A program made the position numbers and the translations under genes. A stretch of DNA of 64,000 nt from Zizania palustris (lineage: Eukaryota; Streptophyta; Magnoliopsida; Poales; Poaceae). Positions 10,650 through 19,815 of this stretch are shown in pieces; position 1 is the stretch's first letter; each line of letters begins with the position of its first letter. Under the pieces are notes generated by a model. It was not told the origin of the DNA. It ran no database searches and saw only the letters and a program-made list of their open reading frames with translations. Location of the stretch: the NCBI GenBank assembly GCA_019279435.1, contig JAAALK010000287.1:80975886-81039885 (forward strand), read 5' to 3'.

Positions 10650-11780
10650 ATGGCCGACCACCAGAACACCGGCTCCAACAATGGAGAAGTGGGAAGCCGT
10701 GACGCGCCCGAGGGTGTTCTACCTAACTGGGGTGCAACGGGCCCACGTCAGTCTGGGTCGCCCTCCGCCAACTACCCTACCTTGGCTGAAATGATGGCGA
10801 ATCAGAACCAGCTGATCACCGCCCTCCTCACCCAGATGTAGCACCAACAAGCTCAGTTGGACCGTCTGCAGAACGGAGAAACCGCCCCTCGCGCACCAGC
10901 ACCCACACCCGCTCCCCAACTCTCAGAGTTCCTGCGTGTGCGTCCCCTATCTTCTCGAGCACCACCAACCCAATGGAGGCCGGAGATTGGCTCCGCACCA
11001 TTGGAAAGAAGCTGGACCTCCTCCCCTGCACCGACCGGGAGCGAGTGGCCTTCGCCACTCACCAGCTCCAGGGTCCCGCCGCTGAATGGTGGGACAACTA
11101 CCGTGAGTCCCAGCCTGAGGACCATGTGGTGACATGGGCAGAGTTCACCATCGCCTTCCGTGCCGCCCACATCCCCACCGGTGTCATCGCGGTAAAGCAG
11201 CAGGAGTTCCGCGACCTGCAGCAAGGCAGTCGGACCGTCATGGAGTACCTCCATGAGTTCAACCGCCTCGCCCGCTACGCACCAGAAGAAGTGCGGACTG
11301 ATGCCCTCCGCCAAGCCAAGTTCCACCGGGGACTCAAGGATGAGCTGTCCATCCAGCTCGTCGCCACTGACTACGCCGACTTCCAATGGCTAGTCAATAA
11401 AGCGCTTATCCAAGAGACTGAGCAGAACAGGTTGGACCTCAAGAAGAGGAAAATGATCGCCTTCAAGCATCAATAGGCGAACTCTCAAAGGCCCCGCTTC
11501 GTCCCTTCGCCACCAGTGCCCGCCTACCATCCTCGGCCCACCTACAGGCCACCTCACGCCACCGGTGGATCCAACACCGGGCATCCTCGCCCCTCTCCAC
11601 CAGCTCCGGCCGCTCAGCCGACGCCAGCCGCCAAGGCCCCGATCTTGAAGGATCGCCAAGGGAGGCCGGTCGTCTGCTTCAACTACCAGAAGGAAGGGCA
11701 TTATTCGCACCAGTGTCCCCACCCCAAGCAGCCCCAAGGCCCGGCACCCAATCAGGCGGTGCGTGCCCGCGTCAACCACA
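10650..11780 (+). pseudogene. gag of element B
   Basis: It starts MADHQNTGSNNGE at 10650. The retrotransposon gag domain is at 10973-11470, with WLRTIGKKLDLLPCTDRERV, AAEWWDNYRE and FRDLQQGSRTVMEYLHEFN. A Pro-rich linker leads to a zinc knuckle at 11675-11716 reading CFNYQKEGHYSHQC, where the second Cys of the CX2CX4HX4C pattern is Tyr (TAC; one transition from TGC). Breaks are TAG at 10839-10841 and 11474-11476, both at expected Gln codons, and a one-base loss in the C run near 10949. Nucleic-acid binding by this Gag would be impaired even if the stops were absent. Confidence 0.85.
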
Positions 11781-12240
11781 TCAACGTGGAGGAAGCTCAG
11801 GAGGCTCCCGAAGTCGTGCTCGGTACGTTTACTGTGAATTCCGTACCAGCTACGATTTTATTTGACTCTGGAGCAACACACACTTTCATATCGGAAGAAT
11901 TTGTGCAAATCAACGAATTGGACGTACTCCCTCTATCCGTCCCCATGATGATTGCTACTCCGGGAAATCAGACCTTAGCCCACTTATACAGTCCTAAGGT
12001 TAAGGTAGAGATTCAAGGAGTATTGTTCCGGGCCGAGCCAGTCCTCATAAAATGCACCGGACTCGACCTCATCCTAGGGATGGATTGGTTGATGAAACAC
12101 AAGGGAGTGATCGACTGTGCCAACAAGTCCATCACAGTGACCAAACCTGAAGGCGCGGCCATCACCTTTCGGATGACCAGTCGCAAACCACTCGAAGCAT
12201 CCCTCAACTCACTAGCTCTTGAAGAAGTACCCATAGTCGA
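11781..12240 (+). pseudogene. aspartic protease of element B
   Basis: The protease lies in the same frame as the zinc knuckle. It has the active site FDSGATHTFIS (DSG at about 11864-11872), a flap-like region and the ILGMDWLMKH motif near 12070-12100. The domain is complete and unbroken between the gag stop at 11476 and the RT stop at 12611. It would cleave Gag-Pol in the particle. Confidence 0.88.
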
Positions 12241-13594
12241 GGAGTTCATGGACGTCTTCCCTGAAGACCTACCAGGAATGCCTCCCAAGCGAGACATCGA
12301 ATTCAGAATCGAACTTGTCCCCGGGACCACTCCAATCACCAAGCGCCCATACCGGATGGCCGCCAACGAATTAGCCGAGGTCAAGAGCAACATCGAAGAC
12401 CTAGAGCAGAAAGGGTACATCCGACCGAGTACCTCACCCTGGGGTGCACCGGTCATCTTCGCCATGAAAAAGGACAAGACCAAGAGGATGTGTGTGGACT
12501 ATAGAGCCTTGAACGACGTAACCATCAAGAACAAGTACCCATTGCCTGGGATCGACGACCTGTTCGATCAACTAAAGGGATCCTCGGTGTTTTCCAAGAT
12601 TGACCTCAGGTAAGGTTATCACCAATTGAGGATTAGAGAAGAGGACTTACCCAAGACTGCCTTCACCTCCCGCTATGGACTCTACGAGTATACAGTGATG
12701 TCGTTCGGACTCACGAATGCCCTGGCCTTTTTCATGAACATGATGAACAACGTTTTCATGGAGTTCTTAGATAAGTTCATCGTGGTATTCATCGACGATA
12801 TCCTCGTCTACTCCAAGACCAAGGAAGAGCACAAAACTCACCTCCGTCTGACCCTCGGAAATCTATGGGAGCAGCAATTGTACGCCAAATACAGCAAGTG
12901 CGAATTTTGGTCGTCTGAGGTGAAATTCCTCGGCCATGTCATATCTGCCGGAGGAATAGCAGTGGACCCAACCATCGTTGAAGCAGTAACCAGCTGGCTG
13001 CAACCCACTACCGTGACCGAGATCCGGAGCTTTCTCGGATTAGCCGGATACTACTGCTGGTTCATCGAGATTTTTTCGAAGATCGCCAAACATATCACCA
13101 GGCTGTTGCAGAAGGAAATAAAGTTTGAATGGACCCCAGACAATGAAGAAAGCTTCCAGACCCTCCAAAAGAAGCTCGTGTCAGCTCCTATTCTGACTCT
13201 GCCAGCCATCCGGAAAGACTTCCACGTCTACTGTGATGCCTCTCGTCAAGGATTGGGATGCGTCTTAATGCAAGAAGGGAAGGTGATATCCTACGCCTCC
13301 CGACAGCTGAGACAACATGAGCTGAACTACCCGACTCACGACCTGGAGTTAGCAGCTGTGGTTCATGCCTTGAAGATATGGAGACATTACCTTGTGGGGA
13401 ATCGGTGTGAGGTCTTCACCGACCACAAGAGCCTCAAGTTTATATTCACCCATCCAGATCTAAACCTCAGACAAAGGAGATGGTTGGAACTGATCAAGGA
13501 TTACGACTTGGGCATCCATTATCATCGAGGCAAAGCCAACGTGGTGGCAGACGCACTTAGTCGAAAAGGGTACTGCAACGCCATCATGATTTAG
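12241..13594 (+). pseudogene. reverse transcriptase and RNase H of element B
   Basis: The RT begins with FPEDLPGMPPKRDIEF, continues through PYRMAANELAEVK, CVDYRALNDVTIKNKYPLP, then TAA at 12611-12613 in the place of Ser in DLRSGYHQL. It goes on with MSFGLTNALAFF, the catalytic FIDDILVYSK (about 12788), FLGHVISAGGI and the RNase H domain (YCDASRQGLGCVLMQEGK, FTDHKSLKF, VVADALSRK). All motifs are recognisable. Only the TAA interrupts this stretch before the terminal TAG at 13592. Confidence 0.9.
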
Positions 13595-15115
13595 GACTAG
13601 GCTCCTTTACTTTACAAGGAGATGGAAAGGCTGAATTTAGGGATCACCACCCGAGCGTACCTCACTGCCTTGGAGTCTAGGCCTGTCTTAATAGACCAGA
13701 TCCGAGAAAAGCAGAAGGAAGGCCCGGACATCTTGGAGATCTAGCAGAACATGAGAAAGGGTAAAGCCCCCGGATTTTCCGAGGACGAGCATGGTACCAT
13801 CTGGTTCAGAAACCGGATATGTGTACCCGACCAACCTGAGTTGAAGACCCTCATCCTTCAAGAAGACCACGATACTCTATACTCCATACATCCCGGGAGT
13901 ACAAAGATGTATCAAGACCTGAAAGAAAAATATTGGTGGGTCAGCATGAAGAGAGAAATAGCTGAGTATGTGGCCAAGTGCGACACATGCCGGCGAGTCA
14001 AGGCAGAACATCAAAGACCTGCTGGACTATTGCAACCTCTCAAAGTCCCTGAATGGATGTGGGAAGAGATAGGAATGGACTTCATCACTGGACTACCCAG
14101 AACCCTAGCTGGTCACGATTCTATCTTGGTAATCGTCGACCGACTCACCAAGGTGGCTCACTTCATCCCGGTCAAGACGACTTACACTGTCGCCAAGTTG
14201 GCTGAGCTGTATATGACCTGGATCGTGTGCCTTCACGGAGTTCCTAAAAAGATTGTATCTGACCGTGGGAGTCAGTTTACCTCCAAGTTTTGGAAGAACA
14301 TTCAAGAGGAACTCGGCACCCAGCTGAACTTTAGCACCGCCTATCATCCATAGACCGATGGTCAAACCGAAAGGGTCAACCAGATATTGGAAGATATGCT
14401 TAGAGCTTGCGCTCTAGACTTTGGCGGAATATGGGACAAGAACTTAACCTATGTAGAGTTCTCCTACAACAACAGCTAGCAAGCCAGCCTGCAAATGTCC
14501 CCGTTCGAAGCACTTTATGGGCGCAAGTGCAGAACACCGTTGCTCTGGGATCAAACCGGAGAGTCACAGCTGTTTGGGACAGATATACTAAGGGAAGCCG
14601 AAGAGAAGGTCAAGATCATTAGGGACAGATTGAAAATAGCCCACTCCCGATAGAAGAGCCACGCCGATAACAGTCGAAGAGACCTAACCTTTGAGGAGGG
14701 CGATTATGTCTATCTCCGAGTCACTCCCCTCCGAGGCACTCAAAGGTTCAACATGAAAGGCAAGCTAGCACCCCGCTATGTCAGACCTTTTCAGATCCTC
14801 CGACAGCAGGGAGAAGTGGCATATCAACTTGAACTGCCTCCATCTTTGGCAGGAGTTCATGATGTGTTCCATGTCTCTCAGCTGAAGAAGTGCCTTCGTG
14901 TGCCCGCCGAGCAAGCCGATCTTCAACAGCTCAACGTCCAAGACGACTTGACCTACATAGAGAAACCTAGCAAGATCTTGGAAACCAAAGAAAGAGTAAC
15001 CAGGAGTCGTGTAGTTCGCTTCTACAAGGTTCAGTGGGACAACCACCCCGCCGAAGAAGCCACATGGGAAAAAGAAGACGAACTGAAAGCCCAATACCCC
15101 GAGTTATTCGATTAA
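13595..15115 (+). pseudogene. integrase with C-terminal chromodomain of element B
   Basis: The zinc-binding region HDTLYSIHPGSTK...CDTCRR (about 13868-13992) precedes the DDE core: Asp in EIGMDFITGLP, Asp in IVSDRGSQFTS and Glu in TDGQTERVNQ. The C-terminal part FEEGDYVYLRVTP and the SLAGVHDVFHVSQLKKC segment lead to a chromodomain (VVRFYKVQWDNHPAEEATWE) that ends at TAA 15113-15115. Stops at 13742, 14351, 14477 and 14651 are mostly TAG where relatives have Gln (for example HP*TDGQTE). The chromodomain would guide insertion to chromatin marks; it defines the chromovirus clade. Confidence 0.9.
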
Positions 15116-15145
15116 CGTTCCAATCTCAAGGACGAGATTCTTTGT

Positions 15146-15157
15146 AAGGGGGATAGG
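15146..15157 (+). other. Polypurine tract of element B
   Basis: AAGGGGGATAGG lies directly before the 3' LTR start TGTAACACCCC at 15160; it is the plus-strand primer site. Confidence 0.85.
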
Positions 15158-15878
15158 TTTGTAACACCCCAAATTTTCAAAGGAATAAAAATATTAATTA
15201 ATTCAATTTCCTTGAATTTATTATTTTGAAAATACTTTTAAATATCCTTCTATACCATTTTGAACTACAACATAGAGTTAATGACCAAACCAGGAGCTGA
15301 AAATTTTGGTATAAACTCCCAAGGCCAAAATATGTTTTTTAGAATTTTTATAAATTTTTACCAAGCTTGGAAGTAGCCCTAAGATTTTAATCTATTTCCT
15401 GGAATTATTTTTATTCAGAAATGATTTGAAACAGTATTGGGCCTCCCCCCTCCTTTCTCTCTCTCCCAGCCGGCCCAGCCCGTCACCCTCGCCCGCCTCA
15501 GGGTGACAGCCCGACCCCACCTATTGGCGCCGATCGCCTCCCCTCGCGCGCGCGCCCGACACCATGGCCCCACCTGTCAGCCCTCTTCCTCTCGCACTCG
15601 CGCCCGCTGGCCAGTGGGCCCCACCTGTTGGACCTGTCGTCAACCTCATGCCACCGCCCCCAAATGGCGCCGGCTGACTTTAATCCCTCGGATTCGCTCG
15701 TCGCCGATCCCCTCCCCTCCATTATTCGCCGGCATTAAAATCCCCGTATCACGACGACCGTTCCCCTCTTAATTCCACGCATGATCGTCCCGTTATCGCC
15801 TGCATGCGGTGAAACTGCCTCGCCGACGTTCACTCACGGTCTCCCCCAATTGCGCCCCCTCTGCCCCCGCCGATGGCC

Positions 15879-15888
15879 TTATTTAAAT
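15879..15888 (+). promoter_or_regulatory. TATA-like box in B 3' LTR
   Basis: TTATTTAAAT lies in otherwise GC-rich LTR sequence, at the boundary expected between U3 and R. The matching element in LTR J is TATTTAAA at 54972-54979. Confidence 0.6.
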
Positions 15889-17167
15889 CCCCTGGTGCCC
15901 CGCATTCGACCCCCACGCTCACTCGTCACGAGAACGAACAGAGCACCCACGATTCGCCTTTTAGCACACTCCCACTGTTTCGCCTTCGGCCACCACTCGC
16001 CATCGCCTCGGACCACCTCCGTCCACGCCCTCGCCACCATCGTGACTGCAAGGACGACCCCGACTTCGGCCACCCCTTCACCGACATCGAACCCCGCCGG
16101 AACGCCATCGCCGACGAGAAACCCGAACCCCTCCATCGTCTACCCTCGCCACCGACCGCGCTCTGTTGACCCCTCGCCTCGCCTAAGGTACCATCGTGAC
16201 CGCCGTAGCGTCTTCTTTCCATTTCTAGGCTTAGCTAGGACCGCCGTCACTCGCCATGGCCCTTGGCCCGCTCGCCGTCGTCGGAGAAGATGAACGGCAC
16301 GGGTCGAGTACCCGTGCCGTGTCGGATTCAATCCCGACCGCACGATCGTGATCGAGCGGCGCTAGTTACTCCACGTGCGCGATCTAATCCGCACCGTCGG
16401 ATCTGGTCAAAGCGGTATGTTTTAATCTCGCGCCTTCATTTCCATTTAAAACCCGCGCTCGATCTCGTGCATCCACGTGGTACCCTTTCGCGCGTTTTAA
16501 TCTCAGCCGTCCACGTCATTTTAACTCCCCCGCCTCGCCCGTGACCGCCCGATCGCGATACAATGGTGGATCTTGATCCGGTGCACGCGCACAGTGCGCA
16601 TCTGCACGGTGGCCTCGGCTCACCGTGGACCGACGCCTATTTTTGGTTTAATTTAAATTCCAGAAATGCTTTTAAACTTCAAAAATTCATATCTGGCACG
16701 TTTGAACTCTAAAAATTGTCATTTCAACTCCAGAAATTTTATAATTTTATTCTCTACACTTTAGTTCAATAAAAATAGTATGTCACCTTAGACTTTTTCA
16801 TGTTTATTTAAAAGAACATTCAAATACCCTTAGGGTAAAAATATAAATTTAATTATTTAAATTCCAGTGAAGCTTATATTTATTTATTTCCTGTTAATAT
16901 GAACAAACCAATAAGTTTTCTATGGACCCTTCATTTTAAATTTATTAGAAAACTTAAAAATGAGAATAATCACTTTTAAAACCCTTTTTCAAAGACAACA
17001 CTTCATTTTAATTTCTTTTAAAATTGTTTATAAAATGAACTTCAGAACCTTAACAACTTGATTTATTTTTAAATCAAACCAACTTAGACCTATGTGCTTA
17101 TTATGTGATGTTATATTGTTTGATTGGATGTTGTGTTTATTTTATTTTACTTTATTTATATTGGAAA

Positions 17168-17234
17168 GACTACGACGCCGCCGAGGAGTCGGAATATTAC
17201 CCGGAAGTTCCTCCCTCACCCTTCGCTGAACAAG
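17168..17234 (+). other. LTR-embedded coding-like segment a (B 3' LTR)
   Basis: It has the same 67-bp frame as 8240-8306, differing by a synonymous GAC/GAT and one Pro/Ser codon. It ends at AAG|GCAAGT. Against LTR J (56112-56178) the last 14 residues differ at eight third positions without changing the protein and at one Tyr/Phe position. Confidence 0.5.
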
Positions 17235-18286
17235 GCAAGTCACCAAACCAATCTTTTGAGCATGTTGAACCCATGTTTTATTAAACTATCGCTAAAACAC
17301 ATAGGTTATACATGCATTAGTCAAATGAAACCCCTACAATATATTTATTTAGGATCCCCCGACCTTGATGTGCAACCCAAGCCATGCTATCTCGCCTAAC
17401 CTCCTTGTCACCTTATGATTAATGTTATTAGCTAGTGTCCAATGTATTGACACGATCGCTATAGGATAAAATGAGTCGTAGCAACTTGGTTCTACTATAT
17501 GATCCCCGTTACTTCTTATCCTTGGAATTCTGTTGGTGACGAGTTATGGTTGTGAGTTTATGCATGGTGGGTTCCGGGTGCAAGCTAGGGCATTGGTCGG
17601 TAGCACCCGGGGCACTATAAGGACCGGTCTGAGGGATCCGTTGCAATGCACTTCCGTACTAACCACAAGTCTAATGGGTAAGTCCTAACTAAGGTATGGA
17701 GTGTTCCAAACCGAGGCCACCATTTGGAGATGGGTCAAGCAGCACCTGTGGGTGGCTTGTACCTACGTGGCGCAAAAGGGGGTGCGACGTTAGCCGAGAT
17801 GCGGCCCGGCGCGCCGGCGAAACCTAGAGCGGGTGGTTATCGCTTGGAGCATTTCATGCTATGGTTTTGGCACGAGTTCCCGTGGTATGGGTCATCTCGT
17901 TTGGGATGAGTGCGTGCCTTGTGGGTACAGTAGTACATCTCTGATCAGAGTCTTAAATCTTTTTGAAAAGCCGAGCCCACGGTCAAGGGCGGGTTGCGTG
18001 ACATCCCACAGTTAGATTACTTTGAATATGCATGTGCATGATGGTTTGACACGTAAGGACTGTTGTGCGAGGAGGTAAAACATACTCCTCGAGTTAGATG
18101 ATGTTGTTGATGCTCATGTTTACTTTTCCGCATGATTAAATTTGACTACACTAAATGCAATAACTGAAAATGTACTTTTCCGCAATGTTAGCCATTACCC
18201 TTCCGTGTCTATTATCCTGCATTATTACTTGCATTTGCGGTGGCTTGTTGAGTACTTTTTGTACTCATACCCGTTGAACACCTCAA

Positions 18287-18318
18287 AGGATGCCTACTAT
18301 GAAGACGGTCTAGAGTAG
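18287..18318 (+). other. LTR-embedded coding-like segment b (B 3' LTR)
   Basis: It reads E-D-A-Y-Y-E-D-G-L-E then TAG at 18316-18318. The preceding acceptor-like CTCAG of the 5' LTR and J is CTCAA here, a point change that would move or weaken splicing in this copy. Confidence 0.4.
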
Positions 18319-18526
18319 CGACCCAGTCAAGCGGAAAGATCTTGAAGAAGGTGTTCGTCATGCAATTTACTTTATTATTATTTTTATTTAACTCTGATGT
18401 AATAAATATGGTCTGCGTACCATGGATACTGTTGTATGTACGATTGTTGCATGATGAACCTCTTGTATTATTGTTTTTCTTATGAAATTCAATAACGTTC
18501 TGATTTCAGTAAATCGGGGCGCCACA

Positions 18527-18935
18527 CAGGTCCACGGGCTTCACCCCATTTAGGTTGCTATTCGGAGACAAGACCATGACTCCTACGGAGCTCAAAGGTG
18601 GATCCCTCCGCGTAGTGGAGCCTGGAAATGAAGATGAAAGAAACACTTCGCTGGACTTGTCAGAAGAAACAAGGCTTTGAGCTGTCGCCAATCTGACGAA
18701 GTACCAAGACCAAACGAAGGCATGGTATGACCCAAAGATAAAAGTGAATGAGCTTAAACCAGGTCATTTGGTATTGTGTAGTGTAATAGCTCCGGGGAAG
18801 CTAGGAAATAAATGGGAAGGACCATATATTATCCTACGCTCAGGGCGCCACGGGTCATTTAAACTAGCTAATTTAGAAGGGGAAGAGTTGAAGCATGCAT
18901 GCCATACGAAGCACCTTAAACATTATTACGCTTAG
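18527..18935 (+). pseudogene. integrase C-terminus of element A
   Basis: This continues A's integrase after the nested element B: STGFTPFRLLFGDKTMTPTE, then the Tat C-terminal domain NELKPGHLVLCSVIAPGKL, GNKWEGPYIILRSG and GSFKLANLEGEELKH, ending at TAG 18933-18935. One stop at 18678-18680 (TGA) lies in the linker. The same tail is found at 24504-24657 in C and at 32568-32945 in E. Confidence 0.9.
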
Positions 18936-19815
18936 GGGCTCCTTGTAATCAATTGTAAAAGTACATTTCTAAATTAAATAAAGATGTTGGTTCGAATTAT
19001 GTTTACTCTTCAAATATTCCTTACTCTAGGTGGACGCATCAGGAGAATGGAGATGCTTGCAGAGGTAAGCATCTTTCAAGTAACCTAGAAAATGGCCTTC
19101 GAACCATTGGTTCAAGGATTTCGTAAAAGAGCCGAAGGTGGCTAGCCTACGGATTCCAGGCTCTGGCTTGTTAGGATTTGTAGAAGAGTCTAAGGACTTT
19201 AAAAGAATAGATTTCTGGCCTACGGGTTCGAATCATGTGTAAAAGAGCCGAAGGTGGCCATCCTACGGATTCTATGCTCCGGCTTGTTAGGATCCGTAGA
19301 AGAGTCTAAGGACTTTAAAAGAACAGATTTCCAGCCTACGGGTTCGAAGCATCTATAAAAGAGCCGAACATGGCCAGCCTACGGATTCTAGGCTCCGGCT
19401 TGTTAGGATCCGTAGAAGAGTCTAAGGACTTTAAAAGAATAGATTTTTGGCCTACGGGTTCAAAGCATCTGTAAAAGAGACGTAGGTGACCAAGCAATAT
19501 GGTTTCAAGGATCTGGCCCAATGAAACACTTTTAAAGTCCTAAGCGACTTCTAATGGAGCTTACAAGTGAAACTTATCTCTAAAACTTATAAACATCATA
19601 ATACAAACATACAGTTCGAAGAACTCTATGAAAGAGTGAAGTATGATTGCCAAGTGTTGTGCGAAGCATCAGGTTGTTATATCAATAATTGTGTCTAACG
19701 GACCCTATCGCAACGCGTATGGTCCCCCACCCACAAGGAGGGGCAGGGGAGTAAGCAACAGTCAAGAGATGCTTCCAAAAAAATCATATTAATTGGATAA
19801 TCAAATTGTATTACA
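18936..19815 (+). other. 3' non-coding region of element A between pol and antisense gene
   Basis: No gene was found here. It holds the pol 3' flank, the 116-bp tandem array (listed separately) and about 330 bp of unique sequence with a short C/G-rich stretch at about 19720-19755. Pol and the antisense gene are tail-to-tail across this region. Confidence 0.7.
19123..19486 (+). repeat. 116-bp tandem array in 3' region of element A
   Basis: The phrase (G/A)TAAAAGAG starts at 19123, 19239, 19355 and 19471, an exact 116-bp spacing, giving three full units and a partial one. Within each unit two halves resemble each other (GGATCCGTAGAAGAGTCTAA and CATCTGTAAAAGAGCCGAA), and both resemble the ~60-bp unit in C and E. 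The array thus looks like a dimer-based higher-order form of the 60-bp repeat. Confidence 0.88.

Larger units (their letters stand above)
7236..18526 (+). mobile_element. Tekay/Del-type chromovirus element B, nested in A
   Basis: The order is a truncated 5' LTR (7236-9600), PBS, upstream ORF, gag, protease, RT, RNase H, integrase with a C-terminal chromodomain, PPT, and a full 3.37-kb 3' LTR (15160-18526). The long LTRs plus chromodomain fit the Tekay/Del lineage. A's integrase reads into it on the left and continues after it at 18527 (STGFTPFRLLFGD). Comparison with E shows that about 30 bp of A and the first 1.0 kb of the 5' LTR are missing, so no target duplication can be seen. The 5' and 3' LTRs differ at roughly 3% of sites by eye. 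Confidence 0.93.
15160..18526 (+). repeat. 3' LTR of element B, full length 3367 bp
   Basis: It runs from TGTAACACCCC to GCCACA (TG...CA). The first 1.0 kb is GC-rich with a TATA-like TTATTTAAAT at 15879-15888, the middle is AT-rich, and the last kilobase holds blocks conserved with LTR J (for example the CGGGGCACTATAAGGACCGG stretch). It contains a donor-like AAG|GTACC at 16188 and the coding-like segments at 17168-17234 and 18287-18318. After its end element A's integrase resumes. Confidence 0.95.

Noticed and set aside
15437..16343. Several open frames on both strands in the GC-rich part of the B 3' LTR
   Set aside because: High GC content lowers stop frequency; the frames overlap on both strands, are low-complexity in Pro/Arg and lie in U3/R sequence. 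No codon conservation with LTR J was seen here, unlike the downstream segments.
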